Positions 11,258 through 23,035 of a DNA stretch of 64,000 bases are shown here, one piece after another. The position numbers and the translations under genes were made by a program. Origin of the DNA: Symsagittifera roscoffensis. Its lineage: Eukaryota > Xenacoelomorpha > Acoela > Convolutidae. Each line of letters starts with the position of its first letter. Position 1 is the first letter of the stretch. Below the pieces are notes generated by a model that saw only the letters and a program-made list of their open reading frames with translations, had not been told where the DNA came from and did not search any database. The stretch lies in assembly GCF_963678635.1 (NCBI RefSeq), contig NC_087065.1:44331430-44395429 (forward strand). The letters are read 5' to 3'.

Positions 11258-13100
11258 TGATGGATGACTGCAATAGATTCTCTCGTGTATGTTTGTTAGA
11301 TAGAGTTTTGTTTGGCAATCCTTCGAAAAAAAGTTGTTTTCAGAGCAATATCCAAGACCATCGCCTCTCTTCAAGGTTCTAAAGCCATGGGAGTTCTGCA
11401 ACCGCGTTGACAAAGTACCGATGCAAACAAAACAGTTTGACAAACACCGAACCAAGTTAATGGTTCCATGGTAAAAACTGACTAGAAAATTAATCAACTA
11501 TCGATGATTGAAGATAAATCTATCAGCAGCATAGTTGTTTTCAATTGATGGCAATTGCTCCTTTTTCAACTACAGTTTGCTATTTTCAAATGGTCACGAG
11601 TAAAAAAAAATTGAAAAGAAGCTTATATTTTGAGAAATTTCAAAACCACTCAAACCAATCAATTTTCTTTCAACCAATCGACGTCTTGTCCATAATCGTG
11701 TTCTATTTTTTTTCATATATGGCTTGGCAGGCTTTTCAATTTGTACCAAATCTGATGATATTTATTGAACCGGAATCGTCTTCCAGATTTTTAAATTAGC
11801 CTCGAATGTTAGAATAAAAAATCAAAAACCAGCCTACTGTGAGAATTAGCAGTCTTATCTGAAAATATGTTTACTGGTGGTTGATTTTTTCAGAGTTTGC
11901 AGTAGAGTAAATTCTTCATAAATTATTATGAATCATTTTATGAGACAGAGCGCTAAGCTCTTGAAACATGAATGGCTTTGGTGATAGCTCGATATCAAAG
12001 TCCTCAGGCACTGAAGCAAAGAACTTTAAAACATCTGCAACTTATCAATGCTGTCTTACAAAATATCAACCATGTTTTCACTTAAATTTATTTTGTACAG
12101 TTACCTGCTTTGGAAGCTGTCAGTCTGGCTAGACTATGCTCGAAACCTAAATGGTGAAAGTTTTGTCATCGAGATGAATCGAAGCAAACCGAAAGTCTTC
12201 AATCTTTTGGGTTTATAGACGCAAAATTCATCTTTACGTAGTTGAATTCGAATTTCGACCAAAAAACTTCAAAAATTTAAACAACCGAACTTATAAAACT
12301 TGTAAGCAGATCAGTTCATCTCAACATATCAAGTTTTTAAGTTAGAGATCGATAAGTTTTTTTTTTCTTGAAATTATCTAGAAAATCTGGGAACTATTCG
12401 CGTTAGTTGTTCCCAGAGTTTTGTTTAGTTTAGATTTATCGAACAAAATTATAGTCTCATTTTTCTCATTTTTTTCTTCATGACTTCCGTAAGCTCTTTT
12501 TGCGACTTAATATTTCAAAATGAAGTGAACTTATCGAGCAAAAAGTATTTTATCTTTAATTTAAAGAGTCTTGAACGTAGTTCGCAGACAATTTTTTAGT
12601 TAAAACCAGTTCACGCTCACTTAGTTTTTTACTAATTTTTTAAAGGAAAGTTAACTCCAATATCAAACAGCTAAAGTTCTTAGATCAACAAAATAAATCG
12701 ATTTTTAGTTTCAAAAATCGTAATTAAAAACATATATATTTTTAGCGGAAGTTTATTTAACTTCTTTATCCAATCTTCTTTAATTGGGCGGATTTGATCA
12801 TATCAAGGTTAATCAAAAATTGTTTTGAAAATAAAAAGCTTTAAGGACAGTGTTTCCTCATTTCGAAAAAGAAAGTTGAAATTTTCCCACAAATCAAAAT
12901 TTCTGCTCGTTTCATGTTTACAAGGAATGATTGTCTCTTTTCCAACTGTTCCTTCACTATTGTTTCTGTGATAAAATTTTGCACAGTTTGTTGATGTAAG
13001 AACTCTCGAACAGACTTCCATATTTATCTTTCGTTCGAAAAGAAAGCATTATCCTCAAAAGGATCTAACAAATGGAGTTCACTACTGAGCAAGTGTACAT

Positions 13101-13103
<3 letters not shown>

Positions 13104-13143
<40 letters not shown>
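13104..13143. repeat. CT microsatellite, (CT)20
   Basis: About 40 bases of uninterrupted CT. The paralogous position near 18155 holds only a short degenerate run. Confidence 0.9.
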
Positions 13144-13153
<10 letters not shown>

Positions 13154-14660
13154 AAACAACAATTTGACGAAAATTTATTCTCGATAATTTAAAAATTATT
13201 GAATGTTTTTTTTTCAAGTTTTTCTTTAACATTTTGCTGAAAGTTTTAAATATTACAGATCAAACTTTAATTGATCTAATGGGCGAGCTAAAATGTGAGA
13301 CTAGTAACATACATAACAAACATATGGTCATGTTGAAACGAGTTAAAAATAGAAAAAAAATCAAAACATAAAATCTTTGGAATAAGAAATGAAACAAAAG
13401 AAAGATTTATGTTTAAGTTATTAGAACTCTCGAAACTTTAATTTTCTTTTTTTTTATGGGGGGGGGGCATAGTAAGCTGCATTTGAAGGAATTCCTTGAA
13501 TGAAATCTTGTGTCACCAGATGAATTGTCTCCGCAGTCTGTCGATGAAATCCGTGCGGTTAGGAAGTTAATTGTTCGGAAGTTGACACTGCTCCCCTAAC
13601 AAACGACTCGGGAGACATTGCTGTCGAAATATCCCAATACGCTTCGCGCTCTTCATAATCACAAATACTTCCCTTCTGATTTTCATACAACGGGATTGAT
13701 ACGCAGTCAAACACGAAAAGAAGTTTTCGGTGAGACTGCTCGAGCGAGGGTGTGTCCTTTATCTCAGTTTTCTCTAATGCCGGATAATATTGTAAGTCTC
13801 GTACATTCTCTTACGATACTGTCGAAGTAGATCGATATGATCAAGATGGTAGTTCGGTAGCAATATGTGAATTTTTGTAGTCTATGCCTCGTTTTGATTG
13901 CTTTCATTTTTTCGGGGAGCCAAGTCATTGAACGGACTTGCACTAGACGGAGAGAATCTCTCTCTGTTGATGGATGACTGCATTCGATTCTCTCTTTCGT
14001 GTATGTTTGAATGACTGTTCTTTCTCGATCAGACAATGATACTATTTGTAAAGGGCTATTCATGACTTGAAGATGTTTTCAATTTGACCGAATTACCGAA
14101 GGGAATTTGAGAGAATGAAAAAAATGAAAAAATTTTTATTGAGAATAAGATCAAAAAAGGGGTTGCATGGCTCAATTCGGTCAAAGCGAATAAGTTTTTA
14201 GGCAAGGCTATCAATTTTTTAAAAATTTTTCATGCATGACGCTAAGTTCATGTTAAGACTGCATGTGAAAACCCATATTTTTAGATTTATGTAAAAGCTT
14301 TATTATAATGGCTACCCGGCAACAGCCTTCAGGTTCAAGTTTTCTTGTTATTTTGCCATTCAACCATTGTCATACTGTTTAAGTTTCATAATCGTGATTC
14401 ATAGCAGTCAATAACTGAACCGTCAGAATAAAAAACACTGGACGATTTTTAGAGTATACCTGAGGGTTGGGGGAAGCAACTAAATAAGAAAAGTGGTTTA
14501 TCGTCAAGAATATTTTATCTATGGTGATAAAGTTTGATTATTATGGCTTAAGGCGCTCGTAAAGTTGTCACATAGTTTTCACATGATCTGTCTTTAATAC
14601 TGTGATCAGTCATTTTTCAATGTTCCACATTAAAAATCAGAGGGTTGTTATTTATTTATA

Positions 14661-14870
14661 ATGCACGCTTCTCTTGAAACTGATGTTGATTATTTCGATG
14701 ATTTGCGGGATATATCTTCGAAAAATAATTGTTTAGTTAGACTCGGTCCAAAAACATTCGCACAGACTGGTACTTATATAACTATCAAGTTCTACGAAAA
14801 AGACAAAGAGAGCGGACAATTAAACAAAAAGCAAAAGATTGACGAAAGGAAAAAATCGCGAATTGACTGA
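14661..14870 (+). CDS. small conserved ORF inside the duplication (copy 1)
   Basis: A 69-codon frame starts ATG after TTTATTTATA. It reads MHASLETDVDYFDDLRDI and later GPKTFAQTGTYITIKFYEK, then turns Lys-rich. The paralogous frame at 19597-19773 keeps about 45 of the first 48 codons, while the flanks have diverged with indels, so the block may be under constraint. It could be a first exon or a remnant gene. I do not recognise it. Confidence 0.4.
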   Translation: MHASLETDVDYFDDLRDISSKNNCLVRLGPKTFAQTGTYITIKFYEKDKESGQLNKKQKIDERKKSRID

Positions 14871-16213
14871 AAATTTTAGAAAAAAGCGACTAAATTGACA
14901 TCCTACCCCTAGAGCGTATCAGGGGAGAATGACGTTAGTCTCGATTCTTTGTTTTAGTTTTCAGCCATTGAGATTCGCGGTAGATTTTTTCAGAGTTTGC
15001 AGCAGAGTAGGTTCTTCATATATTACTGTGACTAATAAAGTGCGTTAGAGCTTGATTTTTTCCTTTGCGAAAAAATGGCAGACAATTTCAAGTGCGCTAA
15101 ACTCTTGAATTATACATGATGATAGCTCGATAATTGTATCAATTTCCTCAGGCACTGAAGCAAAGAACTTTAAGACATCTGCAAGTTATCAATGCTATGT
15201 TACAAAAAATCAGCCAATTTTTCACTTGCAATTAGTTTGTACACTTACATGCTTTGAAAGCTGTCAGTTTGGCTGGACTATGCCCAAAACGTACATGGCG
15301 AAGTATTTCGTCATCGAGATGAATCGAAGCAACCTTAAAGGCTTCAAGCTTTTGCGTTTATAGACGCAAACTTCATCTTTACGTACTTGAATTTGAATTT
15401 TGACAAAAAACTTCGAAAATTGAAACAACCGAACTTATAATCTTGTAAGCAGATCAGTTTATCTTAACATATCAAGTTTTTAAATAAGAGATCGATAATT
15501 TTTTTTCTTGAAATTGTCGGTAAATTTTGCTGAAAAGTTTACGGAGCAAATTTAATTGATCTACTAGGCAAAATAAAATCTAAGACGAACAATATACATG
15601 TTGAAACGAGTTAAAAATCAAATAAAACAAAAATTAAAACATAGAACCCGTGGAAAAATCATTGAAACAAAAGAAGGATTTTTTATTGAGTTAATAATAC
15701 TTTCGAAACTGTAGTTTTCTCGTTTTTGGGGCATAGCAAGCTGTATTTGAAGGGGTTCCTTGATTGAGATCTGGGGTCACCAGATCAATTGTCTCCGCTA
15801 TCTGTGTCGATGAAATCCGAGGAATACAGAAGTTAATTGTTCTGGAGTTGAAACTGCTCTACTATTGATGTCGGAATATCCTATTACGCTTCGCGCTCTT
15901 CATAATCGCGAATACGTCCGCAGTCATACATGGATCCGCAGTCATGATTCGCAGCCATTCGCGAAGAAAATTGTTCTGGGAGACTGCTCGAGTGAGGTTG
16001 TGTCGTTTATCTCAGATTTTTTAATGCCGGATAGCTCTCGTTAATAGTGCAATTCTTGTACATTTTTTTTTTCGATTCTGTCGAACTAGATCGTTATGAT
16101 CAAGGAGGTAGTTCTGTAGCAATATGTGACTTTTTGTAGTCCATTCCTAGTTTTGATCGCTGCCATTTTTTTGGGGAGCCGAGTCATTGAACGGACCTGC
16201 ACCAGACGGAGAG

Positions 16214-16214
16214 A

Positions 16215-16248
<34 letters not shown>
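16214..16248. repeat. CT microsatellite
   Basis: Interrupted (CT)n run, the duplicate of the one at 11224. Confidence 0.9.
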
Positions 16249-17904
16249 GTTGATGGATGACTGCAATAGATTCTCTCGTGTATGTTTGTTAGATAGAGTT
16301 TTGTTTGGCAATCCTTCGAAAAAAAGTTGTTTTCAGAGCAATATCCAAGACCATCGCCTCTCTTCAAGGTTCTAAAAACATGGGAGTTCTGCAACCGCGT
16401 TGACAAAGTACCGATGCAAACAAAACAGTTTGACAAACACCGAACCAAGTTAATGGTTCCATGATAAAAACTGACTAGAAAATTAATCAACTATCGATGA
16501 TTGAAGACAAATCAATCAGCAGCATAGTTGTTTTCAATTGATGGCAATTGCTCCTTTTTCAACTACAGTTTGCTATTTTCAAATGGTCACGAGTAAAAAA
16601 AAAATTGAAAAGAAGCTTATATTTTGAGAAATTTCAAAACCACTCAAACCAATCAATTTTCTTTCAACCAATCGACGTCTTGTCCATAATCGTGTTCTAT
16701 TTTTTTTTCATATATGGCTTGGCAGGCTATTCAATTTGTATCAAATCTGATGATATTTATTGAACCGGAATCGTCTTGGTGACTCAATTCCAGATTTTTA
16801 AATTAGCCTCGAATGTTAGAATAAAAAATCAAAAACCAGCCTACTGTGAGAATTAGCAGTCTTATCTGAAAATATGTTTACTGGTGGTTGATTTTTTCAG
16901 AGTTTGCAGTAGAGTAAATTCTTCATAATTATTATGAATCATTTTATGAGACAGAGCGCTAAGCTCTTGAAACATGAATGGCTTTGGTGATAGCTCGATA
17001 TTTGCATCAAAGTCCTCAGGCACTGAAGCAAAGAACTTTAAAACATCTGCAACTTATCAATGTTGTCTTACAAAATATCAACCATTTTTTCACTTAAATT
17101 TATTTTGTACAGTTACCTGCTTTGGAAGCTGTCAGTCTGGCTAGACTATGCTCGAAACCTAAATGGTGAAAGTTTTGTCATCAGTTTATCTCAACATATC
17201 AAGTTTTTGAGTTAGAAATTGATAAGTTTTTTTTTGAAATTGTCTAGAAAATCTGGGAACTATTCGCTTTAGTTTTTCTCAGAATTGAGATCAGATTAGA
17301 TTTATCGAACAAAAATTTAGCCTAATTTTTTTCATTTTTTTATTTGACCTCCGTAAGCTTTTTTAGGGAATTATATTCTCAAAATAAAGTGAACTAATAA
17401 AGCAAAAAACTAAATTATCATTCTTTTAAAAAGTGTTGAACAAAGTACTCAGATATTTTTTAAGTTGAAAACAGTTCACGCTCACTTATTTTTTTCGCTA
17501 TTTTGCTTCTATAAAGTCACATCACTCTTTGTCAAAAGGAAAATAATTTCCAGTATCAAACGGCTAAAGCTTACGGATAAAAAAATGTGATCGATTTTCA
17601 ATTTCAAAAACTGTAAATGAAAATGTATAATTTTTCTTAGAGGGAGTTTTTTTCTACTTCTTTATTCAGTCTCCTCAAATTGGCTGATTTTATCAGATCA
17701 AGGGCACTTATAAACAGTTTTTGAAAATCAAAAAACTTTAAATCAAAATATTAGAAACTTTGAAAACTGAAAGTTAATGTTTTTTCAAAAATTGAAGAGT
17801 CCGCTTTTTTCATGTTTCCAAGGGTTCATTGATTCTTTCCAAGCTGCCCGTTGGCTATTGTTTCCGGTATAAATTTTGCACAGTTTGTTGGTGTAAGAAA
17901 TTTA

Positions 17905-18072
17905 TAACATAAAGCAGAGTTTTAGCTTAAAACACTCTCTGTTACTTTGCGTAATACCTGGAACCTGGCTAACCCCAACGGCACAAAATATAATGAGAAA
18001 GAGGGCAGAGAGTGTTTGAAGAAAAATCAAAAAATTTTGTTGGACTACCAACAAGAAACTGTTGGACCCTAC
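17905..18072. other. ~165-bp segment unique to one repeat copy
   Basis: The paralogous region near 13000-13025 lacks this block, which lies between GCACAGTTTGTTGGTGTAAG and the shared TATCTTTC. It sits in a 64-codon frame (17947-18141) without recognised motifs. It is an insertion here or a deletion in the other copy. Confidence 0.45.
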
Positions 18073-19596
18073 CATACTTATCTTTCTTTTGAAAAGAAAG
18101 CAATATCCTCAAAAGGATATATAACAAATGGAGTTCACTAATGAGCAAGTGTATTTCTCTCTCTTTCTCATTTTTTCTCGAAAACTAGTTTTGGCGAAAA
18201 ATTATTCTCGATTTCAGATTTTTGTGAAAATGTTTTCAAGTTCTTTTCTAGCAGTTTGCTGAAAACTCTACAGAGCAAATTTTAATTGATGTACTAGGCA
18301 AGATAAAATATGAGACAAAAATTATACATTTGGTCATGCTGAAACAAGTTGAAAATCAATTAAAACAAAAATTAAAACACAAAACCTGTAGAATTTTAAT
18401 TGAAACAATAGAAAGAGTTTTGCTTAATTTATTAGAATTCTCGTTTTAGAATTTTTGGAGCATAGCAAGCTGCATTTTAAGGGGTTCCCTAATTGAGATC
18501 CGGGGTCACCATATCAATTGTCTCCGCACTATGTGTCGACAAAATGAAAGCGATTAGGAAGTTTGTTGTTCTGGAGTTGAAACCGCTCCTCTAACAAACG
18601 ACTCGGGAGACCTTGCTGTCGGAATATCCCAATACGCTTCGCGCTCTTCATAATCACGCATACATCCCTCGTGATTTTCCTACAACGGGATTGATTCGCA
18701 GTGATACGTGAAGAGAATTTTTCCGGGAGACTGCTCGAGCGAGGGTGTGTCGTTCATCTCAGTTTTTTCTAATGCCGGATAGCTTTCTTCAATAGTGCAG
18801 CTCTCGTACATTCGTTTTCGATACTTTCGAAGTAGATCGATATGGTCAAGGAGGTAGTTGGGACTTTTGGTAGTTCATTTTTCGTTTTGATTGCTATCGT
18901 TTTTTCGAGCAGACTTGCACTAAACAGAGAGATTCTCTCTCTCTCTCTTTCTGTTGATGGATGACTGCAATCGATTCTGTCGTGTATGATAATTGTTCTT
19001 TCTCGATCAGACCTTGATATTATTTGTATAGTACTAGTCAAGTCTTGAAGATGTTTCAAATTTTGTTAAATTAAAATGAATGAATTACCGAAATGAATTG
19101 AGAGATTGAAATGTATGAAAAGTTTATTAATGAGAATGAGATCAGGAAATGGTTGCCATAGCTCAATTCAGTCAAAGCTTATAAATTTTTAGGCTAGGCT
19201 ATGCTTTTTTTTCTCGCATGACACTTCAGGTCATCTTAAGAATGCATGTTAAACCCTATTTTTTCTAAGGTTTATGTAATACCGTTAATATAGTGGCTAC
19301 GGGCAACAGCCTTCAGGTTCAAGTTTTTTTGTTAATTTGCCAGAAAACCAATGAAAAACACCAGAACAATTTTCGAGTATACCCGGGGAGGAAGCAACTA
19401 AATACCCAAATAAAACGTGGTTTATCGTTAAAAATATTATATCTTCGGTGATAAAGTTTTATCATTATGGCGTAAGGTGCTCGTAAAGTTGTTTCATAAG
19501 TTTTTACTTTGGGAACGCATGATTTGTCTTGTATACTGTGAACAGTCATTCTTCAACGTTCCACATTAAAAATCAGTCGGTGGTTTTTCTTTTATA

Positions 19597-19773
19597 ATGT
19601 ACGCTTCTCTTGAAACAAATGTTGACCATTTCGATGATTTGCGGGATATATCTTCGAATAATAATTGTTTAGTTAGAGTCGGTCCAAAAACATTCGCACA
19701 GACTGGTACATATATAACTATCAAGTTCTACAATAAGACAAAGAGGATAATTTCAAGTATTGACAAGGAATAA
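19597..19773 (+). CDS. small conserved ORF inside the duplication (copy 2)
   Basis: A 58-codon frame paralogous to 14661-14870. It starts MYASLETNVDHFDDLRDI and shares GPKTFAQTGTYITIKFY. After that point it diverges and ends in a different frame (KRIISSIDKE, then stop). The sequence here has an extra ~57 bases before the shared GCGGACAATTAAACA. Function unknown. Confidence 0.4.
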   Translation: MYASLETNVDHFDDLRDISSNNNCLVRVGPKTFAQTGTYITIKFYNKTKRIISSIDKE

Positions 19774-19967
19774 CGTTGTCAATTGGTGAATTCGAGTCCT
19801 TTGCGGACAATTAAACAGAAATCAAAAGATTGACGAAAGGATAAAATTAAGAAGTGACTGAAAAACGTAAAAAAAGCGAAACAAATCTAAAAAAAACTTG
19901 TGCTCGGAAAAACGATGATAGCTGTTTGATTGTGTAACACTAATAACTCGTTATTTTATTGAAACTA

Positions 19968-20492
19968 CAAAGCAGAGGTTGAAGCATTGTATGAGCAATA
20001 CCCTGATTATTTCAAACAGTTCCGTGAAAATTACAAAAATTTCAGCGTCAACCACGAATCCAATTTCTCTGGCTTTGCTTTAAATGCAAGTTTTGCCGTA
20101 ACCCCCCATGCGACCAAATAAAATTTTTGCAGTTTTCCGATTGACAACAAAAAAATCATCATGTGCTGATCGATTTGACAAAAGGATCTATCGATTTACT
20201 ACACAAGATGACCCCAAAAGCCTTCGTCGTCCCTTACCTTCTCTCTACGTTCAAAAATTTGTTTTTAAGTTGCTCCAAGTGTCAACTGTCTCGCCCTCTG
20301 ACAGAAAAATTGAAAATAGGTGTGAATTTTAACTCTATCAACAATCTAGATGTTAGTGATGTTCGAGTTCGCAGACAATTGATTCAAGTTTCCTTCGGAT
20401 TGCAGACTAAATCTGTTCAAACTCAGACTGACATGATTAATAAAGTAACCATTGAACGCTTTACTATTATTTTGAATGATGAAAACTGCTGA
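19968..20492 (+). pseudogene. broken hypothetical coding region
   Basis: Two adjacent open stretches in different frames look protein-like. The first, about 19968-20106, contains ALYEQYPDYFKQFRENYKNF. The second, about 20145-20492, contains LHKMTPKAFVVPYLL, a CSKC pair and DVSDVRVRRQLIQVSF. A stop and a frame change separate them. I recognise no family. It is on the strand opposite to the Polinton-like genes and lies just beyond them. It may be host exons or an unrelated element gene. Confidence 0.3.
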
Positions 20493-20648
20493 TGATTTTC
20501 TAGATTAATTGACATAATTTTAAGTGTTCATGGTTGTATGGAAACTGATTCAAACACTCTGTTTGTGAAATTTATCATGAAGAAGAAAATCAAATTTTAA
20601 ATAATGTTTTTCTTCTGCTCTTGTATAAAAAATTGTTACTACAACTGC

Positions 20649-20718
20649 AGGAGGCAATCCCGAGGACCATAGCGACGAGCAACGCCGAGTTAGCTATCGC
20701 CCACTAAACCAAATGGCC
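20649..20718 (-). other. tRNA-like sequence, possible SINE head
   Basis: On the minus strand the segment begins GGCCATTTGGTTTAGTGGGC, which resembles a tRNA 5' end with an A-box (TGGTTTAGTGGG). A B-box-like region (CCTCGGGATTGCC) follows. The 3' end does not pair with the 5' end, so it is not an intact tRNA. A tRNA-derived SINE head is possible. Confidence 0.25.
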
Positions 20719-20801
20719 AAGCCTTATTATTTCGAAGGACTAGATCTAAAATTTTCCGCAAGTTAACAAAAACATCAAAAAATAGTTTAAAATCAAATAT
20801 G

Positions 20802-21150
20802 TTAAGCAGGTCTTATAAAATCATGGTCATTAACGTTGAAACCTCTTGAGAGTCTACTTGTAATTATAGCATGAGCAACATAAATACAATAAAAACCGCA
20901 TAAGACTGAATTGGCAGATTTTATTGGTTTTTCATCAGTAGTTGATTTCCGTCGTGAATCGTACGTCGCATATTCTTGTACACGAGGGAATACTCATATG
21001 ATCTTTTATATAGAGGATCTGCAAAGAATATCAGCCCTCCAGCTTGAGCAAAAAGCAACCATTGGGTTCTAGATTGTTCCGAAGGTGAAAATTTTATAAT
21101 CATGAACGTATTATTGTTTGTCAGTGCCAAAGAAAAACCTGCCGCAAAAA
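20802..21150 (-). pseudogene. adenovirus-type cysteine protease (PRO), broken
   Basis: In adenoviruses and Polintons this protease (C5/Ulp1-like fold) matures capsid proteins through a His-Asp/Glu-Cys triad. The segment reads TFMIIKFSPSEQSRTQWLLF, then FFADPL, and in another frame CGFYCIYVAHAI and NDHDF before a TAA at 20802-20804. The pattern 'HWxLF...FADPL...CGxYCIY...ND' is that of Polinton PRO. Three defects are visible. The catalytic His position is Gln (CAA at 21062-21064, giving TQW). An in-frame stop precedes the LPIQS motif, and a 1-base frameshift separates that motif from the catalytic Cys (TGC at 20898-20900). The N terminus beyond about 21150 is not clear. Family call by motif only. 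Confidence 0.6.
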
Positions 21151-21540
21151 AAAACCTCTCACGCGATATTTCAAATATTTACAACAGTCAAAAAATTCCA
21201 TCATTTGAAAGTTGTCCATGGCTAGCTTTGGTCATAAGAGTGTTTTTGATAATTTTTTAAATCTAAACGCACATAAACTGTCGATGCACGCTCTACCATA
21301 TATAACTCAACGCTATTACCGAGAGCTGCGTCAATTTTGATTTCGACCGTAATGTTGCAATTGGTCAATTCAGGATAAATAAAACTGTGTGAAGCCTTCT
21401 TAGCAGAAGTGAGATCAAAAACAATAATATAAAATTTATCATAATTAGCGAGACTGTAAGCGTATTGTAATAAATTCTTTTATTGTCTGTTGTTGACATT
21501 GGAGTTCCGGCAATTCGTAGGTCGTTTCTGTACACAATGA
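21151..21540 (-). other. unassigned remnant between pX-like gene and protease
   Basis: Open fragments are present, for example one containing TVEIKIDAALGNSVELYMVE near 21230-21360, but no family is recognisable. This could be remains of a capsid gene or the protease N terminus. Confidence 0.25.
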
Positions 21541-21811
21541 TCTCATTCAACCCAAACGTCTGGTAATGAACGGTGCGTTTTAGTGCCTGCTTAGGGCTTT
21601 TTCTTTTTGTTGCAACTTCTATCAGTTCTGGAGCTGTTTGAAGAAGTAGTACTTTTCCGATCTTTTTTGCTGCGGGTTTCACAAACACTCGAGCCAATGG
21701 AAGTGCCACCCTTCCTATTCCTAAGGCTGTTGCACCGAAGCCACTGCCTAGATGTCTTTAATATCCCAAAAAAATTGGTAGATTTGCTTGGTTGTGGTGA
21801 AATGAATCCAT
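21540..21811 (-). pseudogene. pX-like small basic/amphipathic virion protein of Polinton type
   Basis: It starts ATG at 21811 (MDSFHHNQANLP). A frame break follows, then GSGFGATALGIGRVALPLAR, a Lys-rich VKPAAKKIGKVLL helix, APELIEVA and KRKSPKQALKRT. A Gly-rich start, a hydrophobic/basic helix and a 'KKxPKQALKRT' tail match the small pX-like proteins encoded next to penton and protease in Polintons and adintoviruses. The GSGFG segment could be a protease cleavage site. The gene lies directly after the penton gene. The frame break makes it a pseudogene. The homology is a pattern judgement. Confidence 0.5.
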
Positions 21812-21829
21812 ATTGATCAATTGCTTAAG

Positions 21830-22659
21830 TTACGAAATTTCAAAGTCAGAACAAATTCCCCCCAATGAAAAGAAAAATTCCTCCAGTATCTGTACGGAAG
21901 TTCACAGAAAAATTGGAAATTTTGTTGAACAAAAGCTTTTTAAAGTCCAAATTGTTAAACACTTTAAGATAATTTGGTTCAATTGCTCTTGCGTAACCGT
22001 TTTTCACTCGACAATTTGTTACAATGGCTCGTAACAGGCGTGCTTTTGTGTCTCCGACTGTTTGATAATGAATTATGTCCAGGTCATTCAACATAAGCTG
22101 AGTAGTAGCACATACATCAAGGGAATACTCAGCAAAAAGATCTTGGGTAGTGAATATGCTAAATTTTGATCTTACTTGTTTGTAACCTATATGATAACCA
22201 GTTTAGTCTCTAACGCCTTTGAATCCAAGTAGACCCATAAATGCATCCATAATGAAAGATGTTTGGTTATAGGATCTATAACGTAACCCAATTTCTCTAA
22301 TTCTGTCTTTGTTCTCATCCGGTATTTGGTCAATGCTCGTGTGCTCTCTTTTGTTAGTTTTGCTTTATCTCCAAAGTAAGGTCTGGAGATCTCGTCTTTC
22401 TCAATTTTCATGGTTGCTATAACCCGATCGATCTTTATTGTAGTATACAATGTTGTTGCCAGTTACATTGTTTATCTGAGCAGCGAAAGTAATTTCTTTT
22501 ATTGCTACTCTCAATTCACCTTGCAAAATTATTTATTCACTCAGAAGATTTTCAAATTTGCCAGAGTGTTATCTTTAAAAACGTTCATTGATGCAGATGA
22601 AGCTAGGGTAATTGTGAAGGAACTTCATGGGATAAAAAGCTGAAATAGCCCTCAGTCAT
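21830..22659 (-). pseudogene. penton (minor capsid, PW-type) protein, broken
   Basis: The penton forms the capsid vertices in Polinton-like and adenovirus-like particles. The start ATG is at 22659, giving MTEGYFSFLSHEV. Fragments in several frames then carry NTLANLKIF and GELRVAIKEITFAAQINNVT. That is the N-terminal 'xNTLAxFxxxL...GxWxVAL.EIxxP..xNNV' signature of Polinton pentons. The C-terminal part has HYQTVGDTKARLLRA, matching the 'QxVGDTxxPLLR' loop, and SNFSVNFRTDTGGIFLFIGG, matching the closing 'IxxRTDTGexxPFxG' strand. Several frameshifts and stops separate these blocks. The middle segment (about 22187-22400) has a Lys/Arg-rich stretch beginning SRPYFGDKAKLTKES. The order of motifs makes this the most secure call after the ATPase. 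Confidence 0.65.
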
Positions 22660-22745
22660 GATTGTTTGTGATTTCTCTTTCTCCAGAATCCAAATTAGTT
22701 CAGACTCTAAAAACTTTCCCTCAATCGGTTCTCTAATAGTAACAA

Positions 22746-23009
22746 TCAATTTTTATGTAATAGGAATTCGTGTTGGTATGTCAAATCTTCAACACTTCTT
22801 CGGTGAACGCGAGTGTGTGTAACGCGATTGTCTACTTTGGTGAGTCTAACATAATCACCGACATAAAGCTTTGAATGTCGAACTTTTTTTAAAGACTGTT
22901 CTGCTCTTAATGAAACCAGGCGAGGAATAATTTTTTTGAGTTTCTTCGTTTGGTATAAGTTTTGTAACACGATTTGTTCTTGAATTAACTGCATTGACAA
23001 ATCTGGCAA
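22746..23009 (-). CDS. small basic ORF between ATPase and penton
   Basis: An 87-codon frame rich in Lys, Arg and Leu, with KLYVGDYVRLTKVDNRV near its middle. The 'VGDYVRL' stretch resembles the SH3-like C-terminal domain of retroviral-type integrases, which Polintons also encode, but the flanking residues do not clearly fit. Otherwise unassigned. Its intact frame between two broken genes may be chance. Confidence 0.3.
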   Translation of the reverse strand: MPDLSMQLIQEQIVLQNLYQTKKLKKIIPRLVSLRAEQSLKKVRHSKLYVGDYVRLTKVDNRVTHTRVHRRSVEDLTYQHEFLLHKN

Positions 23010-23035
23010 ATTGTCAATTTAAATATCTATATATC

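Larger units (their letters stand above)
8640..19865. repeat. large segmental tandem duplication with nested internal repeats
   Basis: About 8640-14880 and 14885-19865 are two copies of one segment. Corresponding points are about 4990 bp apart, for example 10270 with 15260 and 11175 with 16165. The second copy lacks the equivalent of about 8750-10025. Within each copy a ~2.5-kb sub-unit is repeated, so the cassette containing TACGCTTCGCGCTCTTCATA occurs four times, near 10900, 13635, 15890 and 18625. The stretch 10140-12100 is almost identical to 15120-17150, while 12400-14870 and 17250-19830 differ by many substitutions and indels. Each sub-unit has CT-rich simple repeats before GTTGATGGATGACTGCA. 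The array starts inside the last exon of the gene ending at 8704. Confidence 0.75.

Noticed and set aside
11156-11497. 113-codon and 134-codon minus-strand frames (also 16086-16490) with poly-Arg/Glu from the CT repeat
   Set aside because: They are duplicated DNA read through a microsatellite, and the counterparts at 13764 and 18769 diverge in frame and content. No splice or start context supports them.
20108-20332. 74-codon frame overlapping the 20163-20492 frame
   Set aside because: The overlapping frame is longer and has more regular protein composition; both cannot be coding.
22410-22643. Plus-strand frame across the penton N-terminal region
   Set aside because: The minus strand carries ordered penton motifs; the plus frame has none.
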